Assembly (NCBI GenBank): GCA_947303785.1 | Contig: CAMYZH010000008.1 | Span: 1 to 44,025, forward strand | Origin: an uncultured Clostridium sp. | Lineage (GTDB): Bacteria; Bacillota; Clostridia; TANB77; CAG-508 | Direction: 5' to 3' | DNA length: 44,025 nt | Shown here: positions 1 through 8,277 of the stretch, piece after piece | Layout: each line of letters begins with the position of its first letter | How positions within the stretch are numbered: the first letter of the stretch is position 1 | Notes under the pieces: generated by a model | The model's input: the letters and a program-made list of their open reading frames with translations, nothing else | The model's database searches: none | Told to the model about the DNA's origin: nothing | Program-made: the position numbers and the translations under genes

Positions 1-86
1 TGGTGGGCAGGGATGGATTCGAACCATCGTACGCTCTCGCGGCCAGATTTACAGTCTGGTGCCATTAACCACTCGACCACCTACCC
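1..86 (-). tRNA. tRNA-Tyr (anticodon GTA)
   Basis: The reverse strand folds as a class II tRNA with a long variable arm. The acceptor stem GGGTAGG pairs with CCTGCCC, the anticodon loop reads CTGTAAA (GTA), and the 3' CCA is encoded at positions 1-3. It is the second gene of a two-tRNA unit, 12 bp after tRNA-Met. Confidence 0.97.
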
Positions 87-98
87 AAAATATAATAA

Positions 99-175
99 TG
101 GTGCGCCCTCAAGGATTCGAACCTTGGACCCACCGGTTATGAGCCGGTTGCTCTGACCAACTGAGCTAAGGGCGC
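99..175 (-). tRNA. tRNA-Met (anticodon CAT)
   Basis: A 77-nt cloverleaf with acceptor GCGCCCT/AGGGCGC, D-loop AGCTCAGTTGGTCAGAGC, anticodon loop CTCATAA (CAT) and encoded CCA. The acceptor stem is fully paired, so this is not the initiator. The body looks like elongator Met. A tRNA-Ile2 whose CAT is modified to lysidine-AT cannot be excluded by eye. Confidence 0.93.
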
Positions 176-198
176 GTTGCTTTCCAATCGCAAGTCTA

Positions 199-227
199 AT
201 TATAAATGAAGCTTTCAAATATGTCAA
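199..227 (-). promoter_or_regulatory. Promoter of the tRNA-Met/tRNA-Tyr unit
   Basis: On the minus strand there is a perfect -35 TTGACA (222-227), a 17-bp spacer and a perfect -10 TATAAT (199-204), about 24 bp before the mature tRNA-Met. Confidence 0.9.
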
Positions 228-248
228 GCAATTTTTATAATTTTATGA

Positions 249-283
249 AAAAAAATTATAAAGGCAAGCATATATAGCTTGCC
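249..283 (-). terminator. Intrinsic terminator after the 299-1351 gene
   Basis: The minus strand has a GGCAAGC/GCTTGCC hairpin with a 7-nt loop (263-283), then a U-rich run. It sits just downstream of the stop at 299. Confidence 0.8.
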
Positions 284-298
284 ACGAATATTTTATAT

Positions 299-1351
299 CT
301 AGTTTTTCTCTCCTCTTCCTTCAGGTAAAGCTGGAAGCTCAATAACAACTCTAATTTTCATTACATATCTAATAGCTCTAAGTAATTTAGTATTTTTAAT
401 TCTTTCCCACAATGAAGGCTTAACATCAAATCTAGTTTCCTGCATATACATATCGTTTAATATCTGATTATCTTGTTCTGGTGTATTCGTAATAATAGAA
501 TTAACCCTACTAGTTGGAGCTTTTTGCATAACTCTTGGTGAAACAGTTTTTTGTGCTGTAGTAGGTTCTTTTACTGTTGCAGCTGCAATATTTGAACCTC
601 TATTAATAATATTATTTTGTGCTTTTGTAACAGGTCTTTGACCTTGAGCAACTTGTGTACTTATAACAGCTTGCTCAACAGGAACATTAACTGCTTCCTC
701 AACAGGTGCTGGAATATATTTTAATGCATCTGCAATCTCTATTCCAATATAACTTAAAGCTTTTGATTTATCCTCTATTCTTTCCATATCAATCTCAATA
801 TGGAAATTAGATTCTAAATTATTAATTCTAGCATCAATTAATTTTCTAGCAGATTTCTTTTCTTCATTATCTGTTCCTTCTGAAAGAATTCTTAAAGCTT
901 CACCTATATCTTCAGAAAATTTAACTACTGCATTATCAATTTCTCTTTCATAACCTTCTTCTTTCTTCAACACTTTAGAAAGAATACTTTTTAATTCATA
1001 AGCTAAACCTATATTTTTCTCTCTTTGAATTATCAATTCTTCAATCTTTTTAGTATTCTCTTCAAATTGATTTGTTGCAAACTCAACTAAATCATAAGCA
1101 GCTTTATATACTTCTCTTGGAAAATTCTTTTTCTTAGGATATTCTTCCAAATAAGCTTTAATTGATTCAACTAAGTCCTTAAAGTAATTATCTTCTTCTA
1201 ATTGAACAATTTGTTTTTTGCTCTTTGGATTAATCATCTTTTGAACTTTTTCTATATTAGACAATATTTTTTCTTCAGTGATTACCATTCTCACATTTAC
1301 TATGCCTTGTTTATTATTTAAATTCATTAACTTATCAAACAAAAATGACAT
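299..1351 (-). CDS. Unknown cytoplasmic helical protein with low-complexity linker
   Basis: 350 residues. I do not recognise the family. The chosen ATG at 1351 follows a strong AGAGGAGG site; an upstream in-frame extension has none. There is no signal peptide or membrane segment. Residues about 15-205 are charged and predicted largely helical, with heptad-like stretches suggesting coiled coil. Residues about 215-300 form a Pro/Thr/Ala/Val-rich linker. The last 45 residues are basic and amphipathic, beginning KPSLWERIKN and including a run of hydrophobic and Arg/Lys residues. A similar short W-containing basic tail occurs in the 12190-12666 protein, which may mean a shared binding partner or membrane surface (inference). 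The gene is monocistronic, between two terminators. Confidence 0.75.
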   Translation of the reverse strand: MSFLFDKLMNLNNKQGIVNVRMVITEEKILSNIEKVQKMINPKSKKQIVQLEEDNYFKDLVESIKAYLEEYPKKKNFPREVYKAAYDLVEFATNQFEENTKKIEELIIQREKNIGLAYELKSILSKVLKKEEGYEREIDNAVVKFSEDIGEALRILSEGTDNEEKKSARKLIDARINNLESNFHIEIDMERIEDKSKALSYIGIEIADALKYIPAPVEEAVNVPVEQAVISTQVAQGQRPVTKAQNNIINRGSNIAAATVKEPTTAQKTVSPRVMQKAPTSRVNSIITNTPEQDNQILNDMYMQETRFDVKPSLWERIKNTKLLRAIRYVMKIRVVIELPALPEGRGEKN

Positions 1352-1411
1352 GTAAACTGACCTCCTCTTTTGGTACAAACAATTTTTAACTAAAATAATT
1401 ATAACCATAAG

Positions 1412-1445
1412 AAAAAAAAGATACAATATCTTTTGTATCTTTTTT
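1412..1445. terminator. Bidirectional terminator
   Basis: AAAAAAGATACA ... TGTATCTTTTTT hairpin with A-tract and U-tract on both sides. It lies downstream of the YlmH-like gene and upstream of the 299-1351 gene, so it probably ends the dxs operon. Confidence 0.85.
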
Positions 1446-1514
1446 ATGTTACATTTGTGTTACATTGCTTATTTCCGTAAGATTTTTTTAACATCATTCA
1501 TAAAATTTTCCAAA

Positions 1515-2288
1515 TTATATATATTTTTTTACTTTTAGAATAATTTTGCCATTTCTTGTATTTCCAAATATTCCTTCAATAATAAATTTTCCTTTTCCTC
1601 TAATAGTTACTTTATCACCAACTGAAATTTTTTTTGAAGATTTTTCAACAATTTCGTAATTTACTAGTACTCTTTCAGATTCAATCATTTCTTCTGCAAT
1701 TCCTCTTGAACATTTAGCAAGTTCTGAAACTATATTATCACATCTAAGGCTTGATATAATAATTGTTCTTTCTTCAAATAAATCAATTTTGTTTCTTATT
1801 TCAAATATTTTTACTATATTTATTTTTGATTTTTTAAATCTTGTAAGTTCTTTTAAACCATGCAATATATATTCCTCATTTGTTTTGAAAACTACAATAT
1901 CTGCCCCATTTTCATATACAATAATATCACCAATTTTGGATCTTTCAATTCCTATTTTTATAAGAGCAGATAAATAATTCCTATGTTCAAATTTTCCGAC
2001 ATTTTCATTTGGAAGAGTAATTCTGATAACTGAAAATATTGTATCTACTGAATTTCTTGCAACTTCTTCTGATATTTTTTCAGGGTAAAAAACTAAAGCC
2101 TTTCGATCTGCATTTTCATTTCCACCAAACCAAAAGCAATTTTCTAATTTTAGATTTTTTTTAATTACTAATTGCTCTTTTTCATTTAAAAAATCGGAAT
2201 ATGTAATTTTATTTCTAGTTTTACAAAGTCTTTTTTTATCTACACTTTTAGCTATTAATAAATCCTCTTCTTCCACCATTTTCTTCAT
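1515..2288 (-). CDS. YlmH-like S4-domain RNA-binding protein
   Basis: 257 residues. It resembles the YlmH family (RNA-binding S4 proteins often in division clusters and implicated in ribosome quality control). Visible features are the family-like EHRNYLSALIKIGIERSKIGDI segment in the middle and a C-terminal S4 domain from about residue 180 (VNYEIVEKSSKKISVGDKVTIRGKGKF). The ATG at 2288 follows AAGGAAG. It is the last gene of a three-gene minus-strand operon, 11 bp after dxs. Here it is next to isoprenoid genes rather than the usual ftsZ/divIVA neighbourhood, so its functional link to them is unclear. Family assignment is good; the exact role is inferred. Confidence 0.85.
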   Translation of the reverse strand: MKKMVEEEDLLIAKSVDKKRLCKTRNKITYSDFLNEKEQLVIKKNLKLENCFWFGGNENADRKALVFYPEKISEEVARNSVDTIFSVIRITLPNENVGKFEHRNYLSALIKIGIERSKIGDIIVYENGADIVVFKTNEEYILHGLKELTRFKKSKINIVKIFEIRNKIDLFEERTIIISSLRCDNIVSELAKCSRGIAEEMIESERVLVNYEIVEKSSKKISVGDKVTIRGKGKFIIEGIFGNTRNGKIILKVKKYI

Positions 2289-2299
2289 TCTTCTTCCTT

Positions 2300-4030
2300 T
2301 TATTTCTTATTGCTTACAAATTCTATAATAGCTTCTTTGATTTTTTCAACACTTAATCCATATTCATCTTCTATTTCAGAAACTCCACCATGTTTAATAA
2401 ATTTATCTGGATAACCCAAATTTAAAATCTTACAATTTTCATTTGCCAAACACTTACTAACTGCACATCCTAAACCACTTTCTGCTATATTATCTTCAAT
2501 TGTTACAACTCTTTTAGTCTTCATCGCAGATTTTAATAATAAATCTTTATCTATTGGTTTCATAAATCTAGCATTAATAACTTCACAATCTATCCCAAAA
2601 TCTTGCAATTTTTCTGAAACCATCATTGCCTTTTCTGTCATTTTTCCAATAGAAAAAATAGTAACATCTTTTCCCTTTTTTAACAGCTCAGCCTTTCCAA
2701 ATTCAATATTTGAAGTATTTGAAAATTTGTAATCTCCTTCTCCACCTCTTGGATATCTAATTGCAATAGGTTTATTAAATTCTACCGCAAAATCTAGCAT
2801 CTTATCTAATTCTTCAAAATTCTTTGGAGCCATTATGTTCATATTTGGAATTGTATTCAAAAATGATAAATCAAGTATTCCTTGATGGGTCTCCCCATCA
2901 TTTCCTACAATCCCTGCTCTATCAACACATATTACAACAGGCAACTCCTGAATTGAAATATCATGAACTAATTGATCATATCCTCTTTGCAAAAAAGAAG
3001 AATATATTGGTATTACTGGTCTTAAGCCTTCTTTTGCCATTCCTGCCACCATTCCAAGTGAATGTTGTTCAGCAATCTCAACATCAAAAAATCTATCTGG
3101 ATATTTCTCAGCAAATTTTGTAAGACCTGTTCCACTTTCCATAGCAGCAGTAACTGTAACAATTTTAGGATTTTTGCTTGCCATACTAACAATCTTTTCT
3201 CCAAAAATATCAGAATAAGTCTTTGTCCCTGATTTTTTCTTCTTTCCACTTTCTATATCAAAACTTGAAGTTGAATGAAATTGATCTGGTTTTTCTTCTG
3301 CAAATTTATAACCTTTTCCCTTTATGGTTTTAACATGAATTAAAACTGGTCCTTTTAAATTTTTACTATCATTAAATACTTTCTCTAAATCACTAATATT
3401 GTGTCCATCAACTGGACCTATATATTTAAAACCTATATCTTCAAAATAGTTAGTTCTAGACTTTGCAAGTAATAAAGATACACCTCCTGTGTTTTTTGAA
3501 ATACTCATCTCATTATCATTTATAATAACAATCATATCTGTTTTGCTAATTCCAGCATCATTTAAAGCCTCTAATGCCATTCCTCCGGTTAATGCGCCAT
3601 CTCCAATTACTGCAATAACTCTATGTTCTTTTTTTAAAATATCTCTAGCTCTCGCCATTCCGAGTGCTACTGAAATTGAAGTACTACTATGACCAGTATC
3701 AAAACTATCATATTCTGATTCTGAAGTTTTAGGAAATCCTGATATTCCATCTTTTTTTCTTAATGTATCAAATTTTGATTTTCTACCTGTCAAAATTTTA
3801 TGTACATATGACTGATGTCCTACATCCCATATTACTTTATCTTTTGGCATATCAAAACAAGAATGAATGGCAATTGTAAGTTCGACAATTCCTAGATTTG
3901 ATGCTAAATGACCACCATTTTTTGATACAACATCTAATATTTTTTTCCTTATTTCTTCTGCTAATTCTTCCTTTTCATCTAAGGTTAGTTTTTTAACATC
4001 CTGAGGACAATCCACATTATCTAGTATCAT
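2300..4030 (-). CDS. dxs: 1-deoxy-D-xylulose-5-phosphate synthase
   Basis: 576 residues. It catalyses the thiamine-diphosphate-dependent condensation of pyruvate and glyceraldehyde 3-phosphate, the first step of the MEP isoprenoid pathway, in the cytoplasm. The N-terminal motif GHLASNLGIVELT (His about 41), the ThDP/Mg motif starting GDGALTGG at about 143 and running to N173, and the transketolase-type EIAEQHSLGMVAGMA segment are all present. It is somewhat shorter than the usual 620-640 residues, mainly in the linker between the first two domains. The start follows AGGAGGAATTAAAA. It is transcribed between a polyprenol-kinase-like gene (12 bp upstream) and a YlmH-like gene (11 bp downstream). 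The substrate glyceraldehyde 3-phosphate comes from the glycolytic operon nearby. Confidence 0.97.
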   Translation of the reverse strand: MILDNVDCPQDVKKLTLDEKEELAEEIRKKILDVVSKNGGHLASNLGIVELTIAIHSCFDMPKDKVIWDVGHQSYVHKILTGRKSKFDTLRKKDGISGFPKTSESEYDSFDTGHSSTSISVALGMARARDILKKEHRVIAVIGDGALTGGMALEALNDAGISKTDMIVIINDNEMSISKNTGGVSLLLAKSRTNYFEDIGFKYIGPVDGHNISDLEKVFNDSKNLKGPVLIHVKTIKGKGYKFAEEKPDQFHSTSSFDIESGKKKKSGTKTYSDIFGEKIVSMASKNPKIVTVTAAMESGTGLTKFAEKYPDRFFDVEIAEQHSLGMVAGMAKEGLRPVIPIYSSFLQRGYDQLVHDISIQELPVVICVDRAGIVGNDGETHQGILDLSFLNTIPNMNIMAPKNFEELDKMLDFAVEFNKPIAIRYPRGGEGDYKFSNTSNIEFGKAELLKKGKDVTIFSIGKMTEKAMMVSEKLQDFGIDCEVINARFMKPIDKDLLLKSAMKTKRVVTIEDNIAESGLGCAVSKCLANENCKILNLGYPDKFIKHGGVSEIEDEYGLSVEKIKEAIIEFVSNKK

Positions 4031-4042
4031 TTTTAATTCCTC

Positions 4043-4684
4043 CTATATTGCAAAAAAAGTTACTAATGTTACTATAATTGGAACAGTTATATTGTCAAGC
4101 CCTATTATCGAAATTGCCTCAAGAACAGTTGCTATAGCTGATATTCCAATTGCCTTTATTATAAAATATTCTGTTCCCAAAATATAAAGTGAAATTGTCG
4201 ATATTACTAGACTAATTACAAACATTGTAAGTGATCCTGCTAAACTTTTAGTTGTGTTTCCAATTTTATATTTTGGACTATTAATTGATCGTCCTATTAT
4301 TGCTGCAAAACCATCTCCATAACCCATTATTAATATTCCTGCCATTCCAATCATAGGTTTTTTCAATAAATATGTAAATATTGTCACAACTAAAATTGAT
4401 ATAGCATAATAAATAGTTCCAAATCCATCATTTTCTTCTCTTTCCATTGATTTTATGAGTTTAAATTTATATGACAATGTATTTATTACAACAAATAACG
4501 CTGGCAATATACATGCTACCCATAGAGAATCAATAAATATCAAATATATAATCCATATATTGCTAAGCATTATATGTACAAACTTTCTACTTATTTCTTC
4601 CCCTTTTTTAGCTAGTGGTTTTGATATTAACAATATCAAAGCTATATATATTATTGATACTATTATTCCAATTAAATTTTTCAT
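4043..4684 (-). CDS. CTP-dependent polyprenol/phytol kinase-like membrane protein (SEC59/VTE5 type)
   Basis: 213 residues with about six or seven hydrophobic helices. The ATG at 4684 follows CAGGAG; an upstream TTG lacks a site. Recognisable blocks are SRKFVHIMLSN near the N-terminus, the ENDGFGTIYYAIS segment, the glycine-rich GYGDGFAAIIGRS block and the KSLAGS block. These are characteristic of the dolichol kinase/phytol kinase/CdsA-like fold, which uses CTP to phosphorylate isoprenoid alcohols or form lipid-linked CDP compounds. It is the first gene of the operon with dxs, which supports an isoprenoid alcohol as substrate (inference); a CDP-diglyceride type activity is the alternative. Inner-membrane location is expected. 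Confidence 0.8.
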   Translation of the reverse strand: MKNLIGIIVSIIYIALILLISKPLAKKGEEISRKFVHIMLSNIWIIYLIFIDSLWVACILPALFVVINTLSYKFKLIKSMEREENDGFGTIYYAISILVVTIFTYLLKKPMIGMAGILIMGYGDGFAAIIGRSINSPKYKIGNTTKSLAGSLTMFVISLVISTISLYILGTEYFIIKAIGISAIATVLEAISIIGLDNITVPIIVTLVTFFAI

Positions 4685-4782
4685 CTTTTTCTCCTGGAAA
4701 TTCAATTTTTTATATTATATCTAAAATTGTATGTTTATTCAATTATTATCACATTATATCTTTACTTACAATTCTTTTATAT

Positions 4783-4806
4783 AAAAAAAGCAGGATTTCT
4801 CCTGCC
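4783..4806 (-). terminator. Intrinsic terminator after the 4852-5604 gene
   Basis: The minus strand reads GGCAGGA-GAAA-TCCTGC followed by seven T residues: a tight tetraloop hairpin directly downstream of the stop at 4852. Confidence 0.92.
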
Positions 4807-4851
4807 ATCGATAATTATCTAATTAAATTATTAAAATTACACTTAAATTTT

Positions 4852-5604
4852 TTATCCAATAGATGGTCCTCTTTTTTCAATTTCTGGATTACCTAAATCT
4901 CTTTCTAGTATAGCTTCTGCGCTCATCACATCTCCTGTACGCGCTTGTTGTGCTAATGATTCAGCTAAATAAGCAGATATTACATCAAGTCCTATACCTT
5001 CTTTTTTGCAAAATTCTCTTAGCTTATCTTTTTTCGGCTTTTTTTCTGGTTCAGGGTTTTCCTCTTGTTTTTCTTCATATTTGGTTAATTCTTCAAGTAT
5101 ATCAAAAAAAGTATATGCTTTTTTTAACCTATCTCTATAACTACCATCATAATCTATGTAACTCCCAGCACTTTTTGGAAAATCTCTATATTCTATTTCT
5201 CTATCTATTATTGTAGTTATTGAATCTGGAAGTTCAGTATCATCATTAATTGCTTTATATTGATAACATGTATTTAGTGTACTTTCAGAATTATCAGTGT
5301 AATAATCTCCCATAAAATAAGGTTTTCCTTCTATATTGAAATCACAATGTGCATTATCGACTTCAGAGTCATGAAAACCTAGTTTTATCTGTCCTCCTTG
5401 ATCTCTAATTATAATGTGTTTTGCTCCATACACTGAATTATGAAGTATTTCTACTTTCATACCATTCCATAAATATGTTTCAAAATTTCTCCCCACAGAT
5501 TCTGGTTTTAATTTTAAACATTCTCTTTCTACATACTCAGCTACACTCTTATACCTTTCAAACCCATTTGGAAAATATCTTAATTTCCTGATATTATTTT
5601 CCAT
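4852..5604 (-). CDS. Unknown cytoplasmic protein next to tRNA-Gln
   Basis: 250 residues. Family not recognised. The ATG at 5604 follows AAAGGAGTG with good spacing; a 21-residue upstream in-frame extension has no ribosome site. There is no signal peptide or membrane helix. Residues 1-155 look like a compact alpha/beta domain rich in Tyr, Asp and Gly (for example ETYLWNGMKVEI and KHIIIRDQGGQIKLGF). A Glu/Lys/Pro linker (about 185-205) leads to a short C-terminal helical region. The gene begins 77 bp after tRNA-Gln on the same strand. With the YezG-like gene on the other side of the tRNA, it looks like accessory DNA at a tRNA locus (inference). Confidence 0.7.
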   Translation of the reverse strand: MENNIRKLRYFPNGFERYKSVAEYVERECLKLKPESVGRNFETYLWNGMKVEILHNSVYGAKHIIIRDQGGQIKLGFHDSEVDNAHCDFNIEGKPYFMGDYYTDNSESTLNTCYQYKAINDDTELPDSITTIIDREIEYRDFPKSAGSYIDYDGSYRDRLKKAYTFFDILEELTKYEEKQEENPEPEKKPKKDKLREFCKKEGIGLDVISAYLAESLAQQARTGDVMSAEAILERDLGNPEIEKRGPSIG

Positions 5605-5680
5605 AATCTTCACTCCTTTAAACTCACTTTTCAAATTAAACTTTACTATTTCATAAAATTTCTTCAATCATTTATATTTT

Positions 5681-5755
5681 TGGCTGGGGTGGTAAGATTC
5701 GAACTTACGAATGTCGGAGTCAGAGTCCGATGCCTTACCACTTGGCGACACCCCA
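5681..5755 (-). tRNA. tRNA-Gln (anticodon CTG)
   Basis: 75 nt. Acceptor TGGGGTG/CACCCCA, anticodon loop CTCTGAC (CTG), discriminator G and encoded CCA. It has its own promoter. The CTG anticodon reads CAG; an AT-rich genome would also need a TTG-anticodon tRNA-Gln, which is not in this window. Confidence 0.95.
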
Positions 5756-5776
5756 AATTCTATTTGTGTCACAAAA

Positions 5777-5805
5777 ATTATACAATATTTAATATTCTTT
5801 TTCAA
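5777..5805 (-). promoter_or_regulatory. Promoter of tRNA-Gln
   Basis: Minus strand -35 TTGAAA (5800-5805), 17-bp spacer and -10 TATAAT (5777-5782), about 22 bp before the tRNA. Confidence 0.85.
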
Positions 5806-5831
5806 GAACAATTATACTATTTTAAGCCAAT

Positions 5832-6629
5832 TTACTTTTTCTTCATAAAATCAGAGCTTAAAATCATATCATCATCAAAATCATCTGTTTTTTTCATTTT
5901 TTCTACTCTTCCAAATAATATTTGATTACTACTTTCTTCCAAATTTTTTTCATCTTCATCATTTTTTCTTTTTGTTTTTTTATCATTTGATATTTTTTTA
6001 TCATCTTCTTTTTGTGCCGCAATTGCTGCCTCTATTGTCATTGTTCTTTCATAATCAATAATATTACGGACTTGGCTTGCATAAAGTCCTTCAACATAAA
6101 TATCTCTATCATAATCACTTCTATTCCAAGAACTATGTAAATATCTATCAATTATGGCTTTTTCATTCTTTGAACTAGTCATTGAATAATCATTTAAATT
6201 ATTATATCTCCATATAACATGCCTTTCGTAAGGATTAAATAATGCATTATCCCCTAAATCTTCATAATCAAACTCAACCTTAAATTGGTTATTTTTTATT
6301 GTAATTGTTAGGCTAGACCAAATCTCTGTCTTAGTTTCCTTGTGAATATTTCTAAGTGATTTTATATCAAAATATAATTTTTGAATAAGTTCATTATAGC
6401 TTTCTTCATCAATATTAAATAAACCAGGTATTTCATACACATTAACTGGTTTTCTTTTAAGTATACCCTTTGGAATATAATAAAAATACATTTCTCCAAG
6501 TGGCTTTTTTCCTTTTTCTTCAATTATTGAAGAATACAAATAAATAGCCTCCCACTTTTCAGGAATCATATAAAAAAGTTTCTTTTGTATTTCTGCATAT
6601 ATTAATCTTTCTGTATTTGAAGTAGCCAT
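5832..6629 (-). CDS. YezG-like (DUF600) immunity-type protein with acidic/basic tail
   Basis: 265 residues. Residues 1-150 match the YezG/DUF600 pattern known from immunity proteins of LXG/YeeF-type polymorphic toxins: an N-terminal helix, MIPEKWEAIYLYSSI, then a strand with EMYFYYIPKG, PGLFNIDEESYNELIQKLY, a strand-turn-strand, FDYEDLGDNALFNPYERHVIWRY. The NPYER-IW block is the most diagnostic. Residues about 195-265 are a non-family extension very rich in Lys/Asp/Glu. No LXG toxin or secretion gene is adjacent, so this appears to be an orphan immunity gene or one reused for another role (inference). The start follows AAAGGGAAATT. Confidence 0.8.
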   Translation of the reverse strand: MATSNTERLIYAEIQKKLFYMIPEKWEAIYLYSSIIEEKGKKPLGEMYFYYIPKGILKRKPVNVYEIPGLFNIDEESYNELIQKLYFDIKSLRNIHKETKTEIWSSLTITIKNNQFKVEFDYEDLGDNALFNPYERHVIWRYNNLNDYSMTSSKNEKAIIDRYLHSSWNRSDYDRDIYVEGLYASQVRNIIDYERTMTIEAAIAAQKEDDKKISNDKKTKRKNDEDEKNLEESSNQILFGRVEKMKKTDDFDDDMILSSDFMKKK

Positions 6630-6650
6630 AATTTCCCTTTCTTTTTATCA

Positions 6651-6714
6651 AAAATTGCTATTTAGAAGCTTTTTGATACAAATCTTGAAACACTTTAGCC
6701 CTAAATAGCAATTT
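6651..6714 (-). terminator. Terminator of the glycolytic operon
   Basis: Minus strand AAATTGCTATTTAG ... CTAAATAGCAATTTTT: a 14-bp stem with an unusually long loop (about 35 nt), just after the gpmI stop. Confidence 0.8.
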
Positions 6715-6720
6715 AAAATT

Positions 6721-8250
6721 TTAAGCTTCGATTAAGCTTTCACCTGTCATTTCTTCAGGCTTTTCTATTCCCATTAATTCAAGCATAGTAGGTGCCAAAT
6801 CGGCAAGTCTACCCTCTTTTAATTTAACATCCTCTTTTCCAACTAGTACTAAAGGAACTGGGTTTGTAGTATGAGCTGTATGAGGTTCTCCCGTTTTATA
6901 ATCTATCATTTGCTCACAATTACCGTGATCAGCAGTAATAAGCAAGTTTCCACCCTCTTGTTCTATTGCTTCTACAATTTGGTTAACATATATATCTAAT
7001 GTTTCTAATGCCTTAATAACAGCTTCTATGTTTCCCGTATGTCCTACCATATCTGGATTGGCAAAGTTTAATATTATAGCATCATATTTTCTTGAATGTA
7101 TTGCATTTAATACATTTTCAGTAACTTCACCAGCACTCATTTCTGGTTTCATATCATATGTTTCAACTTTTGGCGATGGTATTAAAATTCTATCCTCACC
7201 TGGATATTGCTTCTCTTCACCACCATTAAAGAAAAATGTTACATGTGCATATTTTTCAGTTTCAGCAATACGAAGTTGTGTCATTCCATTTTTACTTACT
7301 ATTTCACCAAATGTATTTTTTATTTCATCTTTCTTAAATGCAATAGATACATTTTTTATAGTTTCATCATAATTTGTAAATGTAACAAATTCTGTATTGA
7401 AATACTCTCTTTCAAATCCATCAAAATCTTTATCCACTATTGCTCTTGTAATTTGTCTTGCTCGATCTGGTCTGAAATTAAAGAATATTACAGAATCATT
7501 TTCTTCAATTTTTGCAATAGGTTTATCATTATTACAAATTACTGTTGGAACAACAAATTCATCAAAAATTTCTTTTTGATATGAGTTTTCAATTGCAACA
7601 GCTGCTGAATTATACTTTTCTCCTTTGCCCTTAACCATAGCATTATATGCTTTTTCAACTCTTTCCCATCTTTTGTCTCTATCCATTGCATAAAATCTAC
7701 CCATAATTGTAGCAATTTTTCCAACACCTTTTTCTTGCATTTTAGCTTCTAGATCAGAAATATATCCTTCTGCAGAAGCTGGTGGTGTATCTCTACCATC
7801 TAAAAAACAATGTACATACACATCTTCGAAATCTCTTCTTTTAGCCAATTCTAAAAGTGCATACAAATGACGTTGATGACTATGAACACCTCCATCTGAT
7901 AATAATCCCATAATATGCAATTTACTGTTATTTTTTTTACAATTCTCAATTGCACCAACAAGTTCTGGTATACTAAAAAAATCTCCATCTTCAATTGATT
8001 TTGTAATTCTAGTAAGCTCTTGATATATAATTCTTCCAGCACCTATATTAGTATGTCCAACTTCAGAATTTCCCATTTGACCTTCTGGAAGCCCAACATC
8101 TAATCCACTTGTATGAATTATTGTATTTGGATATTGTTTTAAAATTCTGTTTATATTAGGAATATTTGCTAGTTTTACAGCATTTCCTTCTTCTTTTTCA
8201 TTAATTCCAAACCCATCTAATATCATGAGCATAGTAGTTTTCTTTTCCAT
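6721..8250 (-). CDS. gpmI: 2,3-bisphosphoglycerate-independent phosphoglycerate mutase
   Basis: 509 residues, normal for the family. It interconverts 3- and 2-phosphoglycerate using two Mn ions and a phosphoserine intermediate. Visible: Asp12 in LDGFG, nucleophile Ser62 in GQMGNSEVGHTNIGAG, the FLDGRDTPP block, RFYAMDRDKRW, FNFRPDRARQ and the C-terminal metal-binding ITADHGNCEQM and EPHTAHTTNPVP. Start follows TAGGAAGGA. It is the last gene of the operon, 27 bp after tpiA, followed by the long-loop terminator. Confidence 0.98.
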   Translation of the reverse strand: MEKKTTMLMILDGFGINEKEEGNAVKLANIPNINRILKQYPNTIIHTSGLDVGLPEGQMGNSEVGHTNIGAGRIIYQELTRITKSIEDGDFFSIPELVGAIENCKKNNSKLHIMGLLSDGGVHSHQRHLYALLELAKRRDFEDVYVHCFLDGRDTPPASAEGYISDLEAKMQEKGVGKIATIMGRFYAMDRDKRWERVEKAYNAMVKGKGEKYNSAAVAIENSYQKEIFDEFVVPTVICNNDKPIAKIEENDSVIFFNFRPDRARQITRAIVDKDFDGFEREYFNTEFVTFTNYDETIKNVSIAFKKDEIKNTFGEIVSKNGMTQLRIAETEKYAHVTFFFNGGEEKQYPGEDRILIPSPKVETYDMKPEMSAGEVTENVLNAIHSRKYDAIILNFANPDMVGHTGNIEAVIKALETLDIYVNQIVEAIEQEGGNLLITADHGNCEQMIDYKTGEPHTAHTTNPVPLVLVGKEDVKLKEGRLADLAPTMLELMGIEKPEEMTGESLIEA

Positions 8251-8277
8251 TTTATTTCGATCCTTCCTAAGCTATAA

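Noticed and set aside
99..175. Initiator tRNA-fMet
   Set aside because: The first acceptor base pair is formed, and the D- and anticodon-stem sequences fit an elongator (or Ile2), not an initiator.
1..175. Integration (att) site at the tRNA genes
   Set aside because: No duplicated tRNA 3' end, integrase or mobile gene cargo was found next to any of the four tRNA genes.
6721..8250. Long reading frames on the opposite strand of gpmI, dxs, gap, glyS and the SPFH gene
   Set aside because: They lie wholly inside strongly recognised genes, lack ribosome sites and have low-complexity translations.
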